A DNA stretch of 64,000 nt, from the NCBI GenBank assembly GCA_963820545.1, contig CAWGAJ010000004.1, positions 124,001 to 188,000 of the forward strand, in the 5' to 3' direction. Below, piece after piece: positions 12,327 to 21,641 of the stretch. The first letter of the stretch is position 1; each line of letters begins with the position of its first letter. Both the position numbers and the translations under genes were made by a program. Below the pieces are notes generated by a model that was not told the DNA's origin, did no database searches, and saw only the letters and a program-made list of their open reading frames with translations. This DNA is from CAWGAJ01 sp963820545. Its GTDB lineage: Bacteria > Planctomycetota > Planctomycetia > Pirellulales > Thermoguttaceae.

Positions 12327-12473
12327 TCATTACCGGGATTATATACTTGACACAAGTGGCCAAAAAGCAATATTGCAATTTTGCTAAAATTATATACTTA
12401 TGTACAGTTAATTTAATGCAGCTCTGAATTTGTTAAAATAGGCTGGCATACCCTTAAAGAAAGGAAATGTGCC

Positions 12474-12770
12474 ATGCCTGATAAAGACGGAAAGTTAAGT
12501 CCAGAAGAACAGCAAAAAATTATAGACTGGATACAGAAGCATAGTCTCGGACTATTGAGTTGTCATCTTTGTAAACAAACTAATTGGGGGATTACAGAGC
12601 ATTTAATATATCTGCCAGTTTATACACCAAATGCGCTTATGATTGGTGGACCTACATACCCATGTATCCAACTCATATGTAATAATTGCAGATCAATACA
12701 ATTTATAAATGCGATGCAGGTAATTTTATCGCCCTCGCCTCCTGATAAAAAGGAGGCGTCTAATGGTTAA
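12474..12770 (+). CDS. Small zinc-ribbon protein, transposon passenger
   Basis: A 98-residue protein with a helical N-terminus and two CxxC knuckles, SCHLCKQTNW near residues 29-38 and LICNNCRSIQF near 64-74, spaced like a zinc ribbon. AAGGAAA precedes the ATG. It overlaps the next gene by eight bases, so the two are probably translated together. Not needed for transposition in IS1595 relatives, so it is treated as a passenger. Binding to a metal is likely; the function is unknown. Confidence 0.75.
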   Translation: MPDKDGKLSPEEQQKIIDWIQKHSLGLLSCHLCKQTNWGITEHLIYLPVYTPNALMIGGPTYPCIQLICNNCRSIQFINAMQVILSPSPPDKKEASNG

Positions 12771-13164
12771 TTCACAACAAAATGAAATTGCAGCTAAAAC
12801 TACTTCTGATTCAACGTTTCAACCAATACGAGGATCATATGTGTCAACTACTCATACGGAAAGAAGAATGAAAGCTTTTGAAATTTTTGAAACTGAAATG
12901 GATACGTTATCTGCATTTAATGGGATCGCAACGTTATTTTTTAGTTTAGGTTGGGGGTGTATTACTTGTGCAATTGGGATAATTATTAACTGGATTATTG
13001 ATTGGGTAAAAACAGCAACAGTCATGCCAGTAGGTATAATAGTTGTTATATGTTCATTATGTGCCTTTGTGTCGATATTATGCTTTTTAGTTGGTGCATA
13101 TTATTTGTACAAAAAAAATTCTCAAATAAATAAAATCAAAGAGGAAAGCAAAACAATCGAGTAA
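12763..13164 (+). CDS. Two-helix membrane protein, transposon passenger
   Basis: A 133-residue protein. A hydrophilic N-terminal region of about 55 residues is followed by two strong membrane helices, roughly FSLGWGCITCAIGIIINWII and PVGIIVVICSLCAFVSILCF, and then a short Lys-rich tail. It overlaps the zinc-ribbon gene and ends 17 bases before the converging transposase gene. AT-rich codon use matches its partner. No family was recognised. The pairing of a soluble zinc-ribbon protein with a small membrane protein recalls toxin-like or membrane-stress modules, but nothing here proves that. Confidence 0.7.
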   Translation: MVNSQQNEIAAKTTSDSTFQPIRGSYVSTTHTERRMKAFEIFETEMDTLSAFNGIATLFFSLGWGCITCAIGIIINWIIDWVKTATVMPVGIIVVICSLCAFVSILCFLVGAYYLYKKNSQINKIKEESKTIE

Positions 13165-13181
13165 ATAAAAAGAACAGCGAC

Positions 13182-14123
13182 TTAATAATGATCTTTGGCG
13201 GTTAGTTTTTCGTAAGGTAGACAATCAGCTTGTAATAACCGAGAAATAACCTCCCGAAATAAATAAGGATTTTTACGATTATCGAAACGAAATTCCAATT
13301 CATCAAGATAGGCGTCAAGATGTTTGTGGCTTATTTGATGATAAGAACCGATAATGGCACGTTTTAAAAGGCTCCAAACGCTTTCCACTGTATTCGTATG
13401 AACATCGCCCCTAACCCATTCTTCGATGCTATGATTGACTGTTTCATGGATGGTATCTTTGTCGGCTATGCCTTTGTATGCTTCCCAGTCATCGGTATAA
13501 ATTGCTTGCGCTTCATCGGCAGCGTGCTCTTTCAGGAATTTATGAAGGTTTTCCCTTGTGCGGTCGGGAATAACTTTAAGGCGGGCTTGGCCACCACGCG
13601 CCACAATACCCGCGACGGTTGTTTTGTTGCCTTTGAATCCATGTCCCTTCCCCCTAACCTTGCCTCCCACAAACGTTTCGTCAGCCTCCAGGATGCCTGT
13701 AAGCTTGCCCTTGAGGGCATTGGCCATGGCGGCCCGGACGCGGTGGCAAAGATACCAGGCGGTCTTGTAGGATACGCTGATAGTTCGCTTGATCTGGTTT
13801 GCCGAAATACCCTTTTTAGATTCGATCATAATATAAGCAGTCAAAAACCACTTCCACAAAGGCAAATGGCTGTCATGCAAAACCGTCCCAGCGGTTACGG
13901 AGAATTGATAGCGGCATGAATTACAATCATATTGGTTACGATCTTCGATTTTTGATATACTATTACTGTGGCAACGGGGACAGATTACGCCCTTGGGCCA
14001 GCGTAGTTCCTCAAGGTAATCCCGACACTTGCCTTCGCTACCGAATTGTTCGATCAAGGATATAAGATTGATTTCCTGTTTTACTTCAGGTTTGTACTTT
14101 TTGCCATTCATAGGAACCGCCAT
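13182..14123 (-). CDS. IS1595-family (ISXO2-like) transposase
   Basis: A 313-residue DDE-type transposase. A zinc ribbon with CPRCHSNSI and YDCNSCRYQFS lies near residues 49-78. The catalytic core carries the acidic residues in GILEADETFVGG and AIYTDDWEAYKG, and ends with the family signature TNTVESVWSLLKR. Length is full for the family and no frame break is seen, so the element could still be active. The ATG at 14123 is chosen; an in-frame start further upstream would add nine hydrophobic residues. A near-consensus promoter lies at 14270-14297 with its -35 box inside the terminal repeat. Confidence 0.93.
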   Translation of the reverse strand: MAVPMNGKKYKPEVKQEINLISLIEQFGSEGKCRDYLEELRWPKGVICPRCHSNSISKIEDRNQYDCNSCRYQFSVTAGTVLHDSHLPLWKWFLTAYIMIESKKGISANQIKRTISVSYKTAWYLCHRVRAAMANALKGKLTGILEADETFVGGKVRGKGHGFKGNKTTVAGIVARGGQARLKVIPDRTRENLHKFLKEHAADEAQAIYTDDWEAYKGIADKDTIHETVNHSIEEWVRGDVHTNTVESVWSLLKRAIIGSYHQISHKHLDAYLDELEFRFDNRKNPYLFREVISRLLQADCLPYEKLTAKDHY

Positions 14124-14124
14124 T

Positions 14125-14253
14125 ATGGTAGAAAAAAAGAAACGGATCACAAAGTTACCAACAAAGCACGCGATAAAGCATTTATTCCATCCAGAGGTGA
14201 TAAAAAAGGCCCATGAGGTGGCTCATAAAAAACATCCGGGAAATAAGGCTTAA
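14125..14253 (+). CDS. Possible 42-residue basic protein in the transposon
   Basis: The frame starts MVEKKKRITKLPTKHAIKHL and continues with a short Lys/His-rich helix. AGGAA lies nine bases before the ATG. It is antisense to the leader of the transposase transcript, so its transcription would oppose the transposase. It could be a DNA-binding helper or an antisense regulator, or simply a chance frame. Composition is coding-like. Confidence 0.45.
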   Translation: MVEKKKRITKLPTKHAIKHLFHPEVIKKAHEVAHKKHPGNKA

Positions 14254-14269
14254 TCGTGTTCATACCCTA

Positions 14270-14297
14270 ATTATAGCAGTTTTCTACCTTGTGTCAA
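14270..14297 (-). promoter_or_regulatory. Transposase promoter reaching into the terminal repeat
   Basis: Read on the minus strand: TTGACA (14292-14297), 16 bases, TATAAT (14270-14275). Both boxes match consensus exactly. The -35 box is part of the terminal inverted repeat, so transposase binding to the end could repress its own gene. The leader to the ATG is about 140 bases. Confidence 0.75.
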
Positions 14298-14311
14298 GTA
14301 TATAATCCCGG

Positions 14312-14677
14312 TCATTACATTACCGAATACCACTTAATGGGGGTAAAACCGACACAAACATAAGACATAGCATCTGGTTATCCAGCCTAAACTACTTTGC
14401 CCCAAACTTACCTGTCGTAGAAATAAATAACTTGGGGGACAAGAGGCAGATGCGCAAGTTGTCACTGGGGCTTATTTTTCTGCCCGGCACTCTAAGTCCA
14501 AGCTAATCTTGAGTATATGGCAATAAAGGGGTAAACAAAATAATATATAGTATATCATGAGAATTCCGACTCACTTAAAACCGGAACCTCATTTTTTTTC
14601 CTGAGGCCTTAGTATATCGAGCCGGCTTATTAGATTTCCATTTGCATAATTCATGCCGGACCCGATGGGACCGCCGA
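14312..14677. other. AT-rich spacer right of the transposon
   Basis: It holds the right copy of the TCATTA duplication at its left edge and then about 360 bases without a credible gene. Short inverted words (CCCCAAACTT / AACTTGGGG near 14400-14435) could pair. No promoter could be assigned for the GAF-HlyD gene. Confidence 0.4.
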
Positions 14678-17062
14678 ATGAGCACTGAACAACCTTTGGA
14701 TCCGCAATTGATCGAACAGACAAAGCAGCAAATTCGCTCGCTGGTGGCGGAAATTGCGCAGCTCTCGAAGTCGGAAATCACGCCCGAGGAGTTTTACAGC
14801 GAATTTCTCACCCGTGTGGTTTCGGCCTTGGCGGCCGTGGGCGGAGTCGTCTGGACCGCCAGCGAGGACGGCCGGCTGGCATTGCAATATCAAATCAACT
14901 TTCAGGAAACCAAACTCCATCAACGGGAAGAAGATCAAGTCCAGCACAGTCGTTTGTTGTACAAGGCCCTTGCCAGCAGCGAGGGAATGTTGGTGCCGTC
15001 GCATTCCGGCGCCAGCGACGACCAGCAGGCCGGCAATCCCACCGATTTCCTCGTGGTGCTCGGACCGCTGAAGACCGACCTGGAAACAGTCGGTTTGGTG
15101 GAGATTTTTCAGCGCACCGACGCCACGCCCAGCGCGCAGAAAGGCTATTTGCGTTTTCTCCTCCAGATGTGCGAGCTGGTCGGCGATTTCTTAAAAAGCC
15201 ATCAACTCCGGCACTTCACCAATCGGCAGGTGCTTTGGACCAAGTTGGAGGATTTCGCCCGCGTGGTTCACGCCTCGCTCGATCCGCGCGAAACCGCGTA
15301 TACCATCGCCAACGAAGGCCGGCGCCTGATCGAGTGCGACCGCTTAAGCGTGGCCATCCGCAAAGGCAAGCGTTGCCATATCGAGGCCATCAGCGGCCAG
15401 GACGTATTCGACAAGCGGTCCAACGTCGTGCGCCTGTTGGGCAAGCTGGCCACGGCGGTGACCGCCACGGGCGACGCCGTCTGGTATTCCGGCGATACCC
15501 AAAATTTGGCCCCACAAGTGGAAAAAGCCGTGGAAGAGTACGTCGACGAGGCCCATTCCAAAACCGTGGCCATCTTGCCCTTGAAACGGCCCGCGCCGTC
15601 CGAGGAGGAGGATCCGGCCAAACGCGAGAAACCCCAGCCGCCCATCGGGGCATTGGTGGTTGAACAGATCGAAGACAGCCGCGTGCCGGCGAGCATGATT
15701 CAGCGGGTCGAGGTCGTCAGCCGGCACAGCGCCACCGCCTTGGCCAATGCGATGGAGCATCAAAGTTTGTTTCTCATGCCCCTCTGGCGCATGTTGGGCA
15801 AAACGCGCTGGGTGTTGCGCATGCGCACGCTTCCCAAAACGCTTTCCATCGGCGGCGCGGTGCTGATAGTGATATTATTCCTGGTGCTTTGGCCCGCCAA
15901 GTTCGAAATGGAAGCCAAAGGCACGCTCGAGCCCGTCGATCGCCAGGACGTCTATGCCGGCATCGACGGCGTAGTGCAGGACCTCCTGGTCGATCACGGC
16001 GATCGGGTCGAGACCAATCAACTTCTCGTTCAACTCCGCAATACCGACTTGGGAAACGCCATCCTCGACGCCGAAGCCCAACGTCTGATGACCAGCCAGC
16101 GCATGGGAACAATCCAACGAGAATTAGCGGAAGATCCCAAACTCCGTTCCGAGGAACGCAATCAGAAGTGGGGTGAATTAGCCGAATTGAAAGAAAAACA
16201 ATCCAGCCTGGAAAAACAATTGGTTTTGTTAAAAACCAAGCAGGCAGAGTTGTCCATCAAAAGCCCGCTGGCCGGCCAGGTCGTTACCTGGGAGCTGCGC
16301 AACCGCCTGACTGCCCGGCCCGTGCAGCGCGGTCAGGTATTGATGCGCGTGGCCGATCCCACCGGGCCTTGGCAACTGGAACTCCACATGCCCGAGAACC
16401 ACATGGGCCATGTCGCCCAGGCACAACAACACATCTACGACCGATCGCGCGAGCAATTGCGCAAGTTGCTCCAAGAGCAGATCCGCGCAAAGCTGCCCGA
16501 CGCCACGGATGAAGAACTTGCCGCCGCCGTCCATCAGGAGTTGGCTGAGGTGCCGGATGAGCAGTTGTACGCCAAACGCATCGCCCTGTTGAACGAACGT
16601 CTGCACGAACAATTAAGCGAAATCCGCAAAGATTTGCCCGACGGCGAACTGAAAGACAAACTTACCGAGATCCTTAAAGAAGAACAGTACGATCAGTTGC
16701 TGATAAAATTGAAAGGACTCATGGCCGAGGCGACGGATGCGGAGTTTTCCCACCGCCTCTCCGCTTTGCCCTTGGAAGAGCCGGTCAACGAGCAGTTGCA
16801 GGTTTCGTATATCCTGGCCGCCGAGCCGGGCAAAACGCGCTACGGCGCGGTGAAGGAAGTTCAGCACAGCGCCGAGGTCCGCGGCGACGAGGGCAACACG
16901 GTGCTGATCAAGGTGGCCATCGACAAGCGGGAATTGCCCGATCTGCGCCCCGGGGCCACGGTTACCGCCAAAATCTATTGCGGGCGCCGCCCCTTGGGCT
17001 ACGTGTACCTGCACGATTTGATCGCCTTTATCCAGTCGCGCATAATATTCCGGTATTTTTAA
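14678..17062 (+). CDS. GAF-domain HlyD-type membrane fusion protein
   Basis: A 794-residue protein. The cytoplasmic N-terminal part includes a GAF-like domain near residues 190-370 (LDPRETAYTIANEGRRLI, ECDRLSVAIRKG). A single membrane helix lies near residues 387-406. The periplasmic part begins EAKGTLEPVDRQDVYAGIDG, the lipoyl/barrel-sandwich start of HlyD adaptors, with a long charged coiled coil and a return strand IKSPLAGQVVTWEL. Such fusions of a ligand-sensing domain to an HlyD adaptor are known in planctomycetes next to a second HlyD and an M50 protein, as here. The ATG at 14678 is preferred over an in-frame start 12 codons upstream. It may pass a cytoplasmic signal to an export or proteolysis complex; partners outside this trio are not visible. 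Confidence 0.8.
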   Translation: MSTEQPLDPQLIEQTKQQIRSLVAEIAQLSKSEITPEEFYSEFLTRVVSALAAVGGVVWTASEDGRLALQYQINFQETKLHQREEDQVQHSRLLYKALASSEGMLVPSHSGASDDQQAGNPTDFLVVLGPLKTDLETVGLVEIFQRTDATPSAQKGYLRFLLQMCELVGDFLKSHQLRHFTNRQVLWTKLEDFARVVHASLDPRETAYTIANEGRRLIECDRLSVAIRKGKRCHIEAISGQDVFDKRSNVVRLLGKLATAVTATGDAVWYSGDTQNLAPQVEKAVEEYVDEAHSKTVAILPLKRPAPSEEEDPAKREKPQPPIGALVVEQIEDSRVPASMIQRVEVVSRHSATALANAMEHQSLFLMPLWRMLGKTRWVLRMRTLPKTLSIGGAVLIVILFLVLWPAKFEMEAKGTLEPVDRQDVYAGIDGVVQDLLVDHGDRVETNQLLVQLRNTDLGNAILDAEAQRLMTSQRMGTIQRELAEDPKLRSEERNQKWGELAELKEKQSSLEKQLVLLKTKQAELSIKSPLAGQVVTWELRNRLTARPVQRGQVLMRVADPTGPWQLELHMPENHMGHVAQAQQHIYDRSREQLRKLLQEQIRAKLPDATDEELAAAVHQELAEVPDEQLYAKRIALLNERLHEQLSEIRKDLPDGELKDKLTEILKEEQYDQLLIKLKGLMAEATDAEFSHRLSALPLEEPVNEQLQVSYILAAEPGKTRYGAVKEVQHSAEVRGDEGNTVLIKVAIDKRELPDLRPGATVTAKIYCGRRPLGYVYLHDLIAFIQSRIIFRYF

Positions 17063-17071
17063 TATATTTCG

Positions 17072-17091
17072 TAGGGTGCGTGAAACGCACC
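17072..17091. repeat. TAGGGTGCG element, single arm
   Basis: One palindromic arm, TAGGGTGCGTGAAACGCACC, nearly identical to the left arm at 5592. No second arm was found, so this is a half element. It sits 16 bases before the next start codon. Confidence 0.75.
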
Positions 17092-17106
17092 AATGATAAT
17101 CTAATC

Positions 17107-18002
17107 ATGAAAGTGGCTGCCATGTTCATTTCCTCAATGTTGTGGGGTTTATTATGTGCTGTTTCCGCGCAGCCGGCCGAAGCGCTGCCCGCTTCGGTGC
17201 CGATCAACGATTGCCTGATCGCCCTGGATGAAGAGGCCGAAGTGGCGGCCCAGGAGCCGGGCGTGCTCATGGAGCTGCCGGTTAAAGAAGGGCAAGCGGT
17301 AAAAGTCAGCGAGTTGTTGGCCAAGATCGACGACACGCTCTCCCAGATGGAACTCCGCGTGGCCAATAATAAGTTGGGAGTCGCCAAGGAACAAGCCGCC
17401 AGCGACGTCAATGTGCGATATTCAAAGGCATCCGCGGACGTGGCATACGCCGAGTATCAGCAGGCCGTCGATGCCAACAATAAAGTGCCGGGCTCTAAAC
17501 CCCTAGCCGAGGTACGCGAGCTTTTACTCAAACACAAGTATGCGGTTTTATCCACTGAAAAATCGGAAATGGAGCTGCGCATCGCCGCTTTGCAGTGTAA
17601 AGTCAGCGAGGCCGAACTGGATGCCGCCGCGAGAAGGTCGAACGACGCCACATCAAATCGCCCTTGGACGGCCAGGTGCGCAAAATCTACCGCCACGTGG
17701 GCGAGTGGGTGGCCGCCGGCGATCCGGTGGTGCACGTGGTGCGGGTCAACCGCCTGCGCAGCGAAGGTTTTTAAACGCCTCGCAGTTCGCCCCGGGAGAA
17801 ATCAGCGGCCGACCGGTGACCATCAAAGTCACCTTCGCCCGGGGACGCACGGAAACCTTTAAAGGCACGATCGTCTTCGTCGATCCCCTGGTACAGGCCG
17901 GCAGTCAATACCTGGTTCGCGCCGCCGTCGAAAATCGGGAGGAAAACGGCCAATGGCTGCTGCGCCGGCATGCCCGCCGAAATGACCATCCACTTGAAAT
18001 AA
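17107..18002 (+). CDS. Second HlyD-family periplasmic adaptor, frameshifted
   Basis: About 298 residues with an N-terminal signal sequence (AAMFISSMLWGLLCAVSAQP). The barrel-sandwich start EEAEVAAQEPGVLMELPVKE is followed by a coiled coil and, in a second frame, ERRHIKSPLDGQVRKIYRHV, the returning lipoyl half. A third frame gives SQFAPGEISGRPVTIKVTFA and the beta-barrel VRAAVENREENGQWLLR. Shifts lie near 17620-17632, at 17766-17772 (five T where six would keep the frame) and near 17963-17970; the last frame ends MPAEMTIHLK at 18002. It is the middle gene of the trio with the GAF-HlyD and M50 genes and probably acts as their periplasmic partner. Confidence 0.75.
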
Positions 18003-18007
18003 CCAAG

Positions 18008-18091
18008 TAGGGTGTGTGAAACACACCTTTTCATTCAGATTAGTCGCTTTCCGTTCAGATTAGTCCGCTTGGTGCATTTCATGCACCCTAC
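18008..18091. repeat. TAGGGTGTG two-arm palindromic element
   Basis: Left arm TAGGGTGTGTGAAACACACC (18008-18027), with compensating changes from the 5592 arm that keep the palindrome. Right arm GGTGCATTTCATGCACCCTA (18071-18090). It fills the gap between the HlyD and M50 genes. Confidence 0.8.
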
Positions 18092-18104
18092 ATGATTCAC
18101 ACCC

Positions 18105-20341
18105 ATGGTCACCCTGCACGACAGTTTGCTTTCCAGTTCCGCCCGGCAATTGGCCATCCGGAAGCGGCCCGATCTGGTCGCTCGCCGCCAGCATTATCTG
18201 GGAAAGACCTATTGGGTGGTAAAAGATCCGGTGGGATTGCAGTACTTCCGTTTTCAGGAAGAGGAATTTGCCATCCTGCAAATGCTCGACGGCACGGTGA
18301 GCATGGATGAAATCAAGCAGCGCTTCGAAGACGAATTTCCGCCGCAAAAGATCACCCTCGACGAGTTGCAGCAATTCTTGGGCATGTTACATCGCAGCGG
18401 CCTGGTGGTGGCCGACGTAACGGGTCAAGGACGGCAACTCCGCCTGCGACGCGATAAGCGCAAACGCCAAGAGTGGCTGCAAACCTTGGGCAATATCCTC
18501 TGCATCCGTTTCAAGGGCTTCGATCCTGAGCGGCTCTTGAATTGGCTTTATCCCTTTTGCCGCTGGTTCTTCACGCTGCCGGCGGCCGTGTTTTGCATCT
18601 TGCTGGCGCTGGCGGCGCTAACGCTGGTGATCGTGGAATTCGACGTCTTCCGTGCCAAACTGCCTGAATTCCATCAGTTTTTCAATATTCACAACGCCTT
18701 TTTATTGGCCATCACCTTGGCGGTAACCAAGGTTTTCCACGAATTCGGCCACGGTCTGGCCTGCAAGCACTTTGGCGGCGAATGTCACGAAATCGGCATC
18801 ATGGTGCTGGTTCTCACGCCCTGCTTGTATTGCAACGTCTCCGATTCCTGGATGTTGCCCAACAAATGGCATCGGGCGATGATCGGCGCGGCCGGCATCT
18901 ACGTGGAACTGCTGCTGGCCTCGATCTGCACGTTTTTGTGGTGGTTTTCCACGCCGGGATTGTTGAACAACCTCTGCCTGAACGTGATGTTCATCTGCTC
19001 GGTGAGCACGGTGCTTTTCAACGCCAATCCGCTCTTGCGTTACGACGGCTACTATATCCTGGCCGACTTGACCGAAATACCCAATTTGCGGCAGAAAGCC
19101 ACTACCATCCTCAGCCGTAAAATGGGCGAGTTGTGCCTGGGCCTGGAAATGCCCGAGGATCCCTTCCTCCCCCAATCCAACCAATTATTTTTCGCCCTTT
19201 ATTCGCTGGCCGCCGCGGCTTATCGCTGGGTTGTGGCCTTTTCGATTTGCTGGTTTTTATACAAACTATTTCAGTCGTATCATTTGAAATTCGTGGGGCA
19301 GTTGGTGGTGGCGGCGTCGTTATGGGCGTTGTTCTTCACGCCGATATATCAATTAGGAAAATTCTTTTATGTGCCCGGGAGGCTCGATAAAGTGAAAAAA
19401 CCCCACATGTACGCCACCCTCAGCGTGTTGGCGGCCCTGGTATTGGCCGTCCTCTTTTTACCCCTGCCGCACAGCGTGGTGGCCACTTTCGAAATCCAGG
19501 CCCGCGACGCCAAACCGGTCTACATCGACGTGGCCGGCAAGCTGACGTCAATCGCCATTACTCCCGGCCAGCAGGTCCAACAAGGAGCGCAACTCGGACA
19601 ATTGCAGAACATCGATCTGGAACTGGAGATGGCCAAGCTCTCGCAGGCGGCCAGTCAGTATCGCACCAAACTCGATACCCTGCGTCGCCTGGGAATCAGC
19701 AATCGCCACGCCCAGGCTCAGGTGCCTCAAGTCCTGGAAGCCCTCAAGACCACCGAAGAGCAATTGCAAAAAAAAGACGCCGATCTGAAGCGTCTCTGCC
19801 TTACAGCGCCGATCGCCGGCACGGTTTTGCCCCCGCCCTTGACCACGCGCCGCGACGATCCCGAAGGGCAGTTGCCCTCTTGGTCCGGCTCGCCTTTGGA
19901 AAAGGAAAATCTCGGCGCCTTTTTGCAAGAGGGCGTGCTCTTCTGCCAGATCGGCGATCCGCGAAAACTGGAAGGCGTTTTAGTGATCGATCAGGCCGAT
20001 CTGAACTATGTCCATCCCGGGCAGCGCGTGGACATGAAAATCGACGAGCTTCCGCACCAAACCTTTTCCAGTAAAATTACCGAGATTGCCGAGTCGGAAT
20101 TGAAAATCAGTCCGCGTCGCCTGTCGAGCAAATCGGGCGGGGAATTGGCCACCAAAACCGATCCCAACTCCGGCCTGGAGCGACCCATGAGCACCTCGTA
20201 TCAAGCCCGGGCGGCGCTGGACGACGAAACCGGACTAATGCGCCTCGGGCTCGCGGCACTGCTCGCATCCACACCGAGTGGCTGCCCTTGGGAACACGCC
20301 TCTGGCGATTTATCACCCATACGTTTAACTTTAAATTGTAG
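18105..20341 (+). CDS. PqqD-M50 peptidase-HlyD fusion protein
   Basis: A protein of about 745 residues. A PqqD-like winged-helix region near residues 40-105 (LQYFRFQEEEFAILQMLDG) precedes several membrane helices. The site-2-protease zinc motif HEFGH lies near residue 212, and NANPLLRYDGYYILADL supplies the second conserved region. The C-terminal third is a lipoyl/HlyD adaptor: FEIQARDAKPVYIDVAGKL and GVLVIDQADLNYVHPGQRV. PqqD domains bind peptide leaders, so the protein may recognise and cleave or export a peptide; this is inference. A frame change near 20244-20256 restores THTFNFKL and the stop at 20339-20341. It completes the trio. Confidence 0.82.
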
Positions 20342-20353
20342 CTGCTAAATTCT

Positions 20354-21548
20354 ATGGCTAAATTGGCCTATCTCGACTGTTCTTGCGGCATTAGCGGCGA
20401 CATGCTTCTCGGCGCTGGTGGATGCAGGCGTCCCGTTGGAAAGCCTCAACGAAGTCATCGGCTCCTTGGGACTGCCCGATTGCCGCTTGGTTGTCGAGGA
20501 GGTCAAACGGCAGGGCTTTCGGGCCGCCAAGGTCAACGTGCTTTATGCACCCCAGGATGAACATCGCCATTTGCGTCAAATCCTCGCCATAATCGACGCC
20601 AGCCGTCTGGCCCCGCGGCAAAAAGATCTTGCTCGGCGGATTTTTACCCGGCTGGCCGAGGCCGAGGCCAAGGTCCACGGCATGGAGATCGAAAAAATCC
20701 ATTTCCACGAGGTGGGAGCGGCCGACGCGATTGCCGACGTGGTTGGCGCCGTTACGGGCTTCGCGTTTTTAGGCGTGGAGCAGATTGTGGCCTCGCCGGT
20801 AGCCGTCGGTGCGGGCACGATCACCATGGCCCATGGCCAGTACAGCGTTCCCGCCCCTGCCACGGCTGAATTGTTGCAAGGCGTTCCCCTGGCCGAATCG
20901 ACCATCCCAGGCGAGTTGACCACGCCTACCGGCGCCGCCGTTTTGTCTGTCCTGGCCGATGCTTGCGGACCGTTGCCCTCGATGATCGTCCAGCGCATCG
21001 GCTGCGGGGCGGGCAGCCACGATTGGCCCCAGCACCCTAATATCCTGCGGCTTTTACTGGGCGAATCGGTCACCGCCGCCGATTCTGCCCAGACCGAGCA
21101 GATTTATCAATTGGAAACCAATCTCGACGATATCAGCGGCGAATTGATCGGGCACTGCATTGCCCGGCTTTGGCAGGCCGGGGCCCGGGACGTCTTTACC
21201 ACGGCCATCGGCATGAAGAAGAACCGGCCCGGCGTGCTGCTGAGCGTGTTATGCCGCCCCGGCGAGGCGAATTGCCTGGAAGAAATCATTTTTCAAGAAA
21301 CTTCCACGCTGGGCATTCGCCGCATAAAGGTCGATCGCCGCGTGTTGGACCATCAATCGCATACCGTCAGCACGATTTGGGGACCGGTGGAGGGAAAGAT
21401 CGGCCGGCTCAGCGAAGGCGTCTCCCATTTTGCCCCTGAATTCGAGGCCTGCCGTCGTATTGCCGCTGAGCACAACCTGCCTTTACGCGACGTCTACGAA
21501 GCAGCGCAAAAGGCCTTCGACGTAACAAAAGTGGAGAGTGGAGAGTGA
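20354..21548 (+). CDS. larC: Nickel-pincer cofactor biosynthesis protein LarC, frameshifted
   Basis: LarC inserts nickel into the pyridinium-dithiocarboxylate cofactor first found in lactate racemase. The N-terminus reads MAKLAYLDCSCGISGDMLLG and, after a frame change near 20410-20418, LVDAGVPLESLNEVIGSLGL. Metal-binding regions IHFHEVGAADAIADVVG and the C-terminal ETNLDDISGELIGH domain (DUF111) are present, about 397 residues in all. In Lactobacillus larC1/larC2 a programmed shift lies mid-gene; this one is at codon 20, so it is more likely an error. No larA or larB is in the window. The C-terminal KVESGE is encoded by a purine-rich repeat tract. Confidence 0.88.
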
Positions 21549-21563
21549 AGAGTGGAGAGAGAT
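21530..21563. repeat. Purine-rich GTGGAGA tract at larC 3' end
   Basis: Repeated GTGGAGA/GAAGAGT words on the + strand cover the last larC codons, the stop and the following bases. This is the clearest + strand example of sense-strand purine tracts at gene ends. Confidence 0.7.
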
Positions 21564-21577
21564 AAAAATCCATAAAG

Positions 21578-21596
21578 CCGCGACCGTTGGTCGCGG
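21578..21596. repeat. GCGACC-family palindrome
   Basis: Arms CCGCGACC and GGTCGCGG around GTT, preceded by ATAAAG as in several other copies. Confidence 0.85.
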
Positions 21597-21641
21597 AATA
21601 ATTTGTTTAGTCCCGGCACTTGTGTCGGAAGGAGGCCGGCC

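Larger units (their letters stand above)
12333..14311. mobile_element. IS1595-family element with passenger genes
   Basis: A complete 1979-bp element. Terminal inverted repeats of 24 bases (12333-12356 and 14288-14311) are perfect copies, starting CCGGGATTATATACTTGACA when read inward. The outer base pair also matches, giving 25. The direct repeat TCATTA flanks both ends (12327-12332 and 14312-14317) and marks the target duplication; 8 bp is usual for the family, so the duplication may be partly eroded. Contents are a zinc-ribbon gene, a two-helix membrane protein, an ISXO2-type transposase and a possible 42-codon gene. The passengers are clearly lower in GC than the surroundings, consistent with transfer. 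Confidence 0.92.

Noticed and set aside
12327..14317. A canonical 8-bp target duplication for the IS1595 element
   Set aside because: Only six bases (TCATTA) match on both sides; extending either way gives mismatches.
20354..20430. Programmed frameshift in larC
   Set aside because: No slippery heptamer or downstream pseudoknot is apparent and the site differs from the known larC1/larC2 case.
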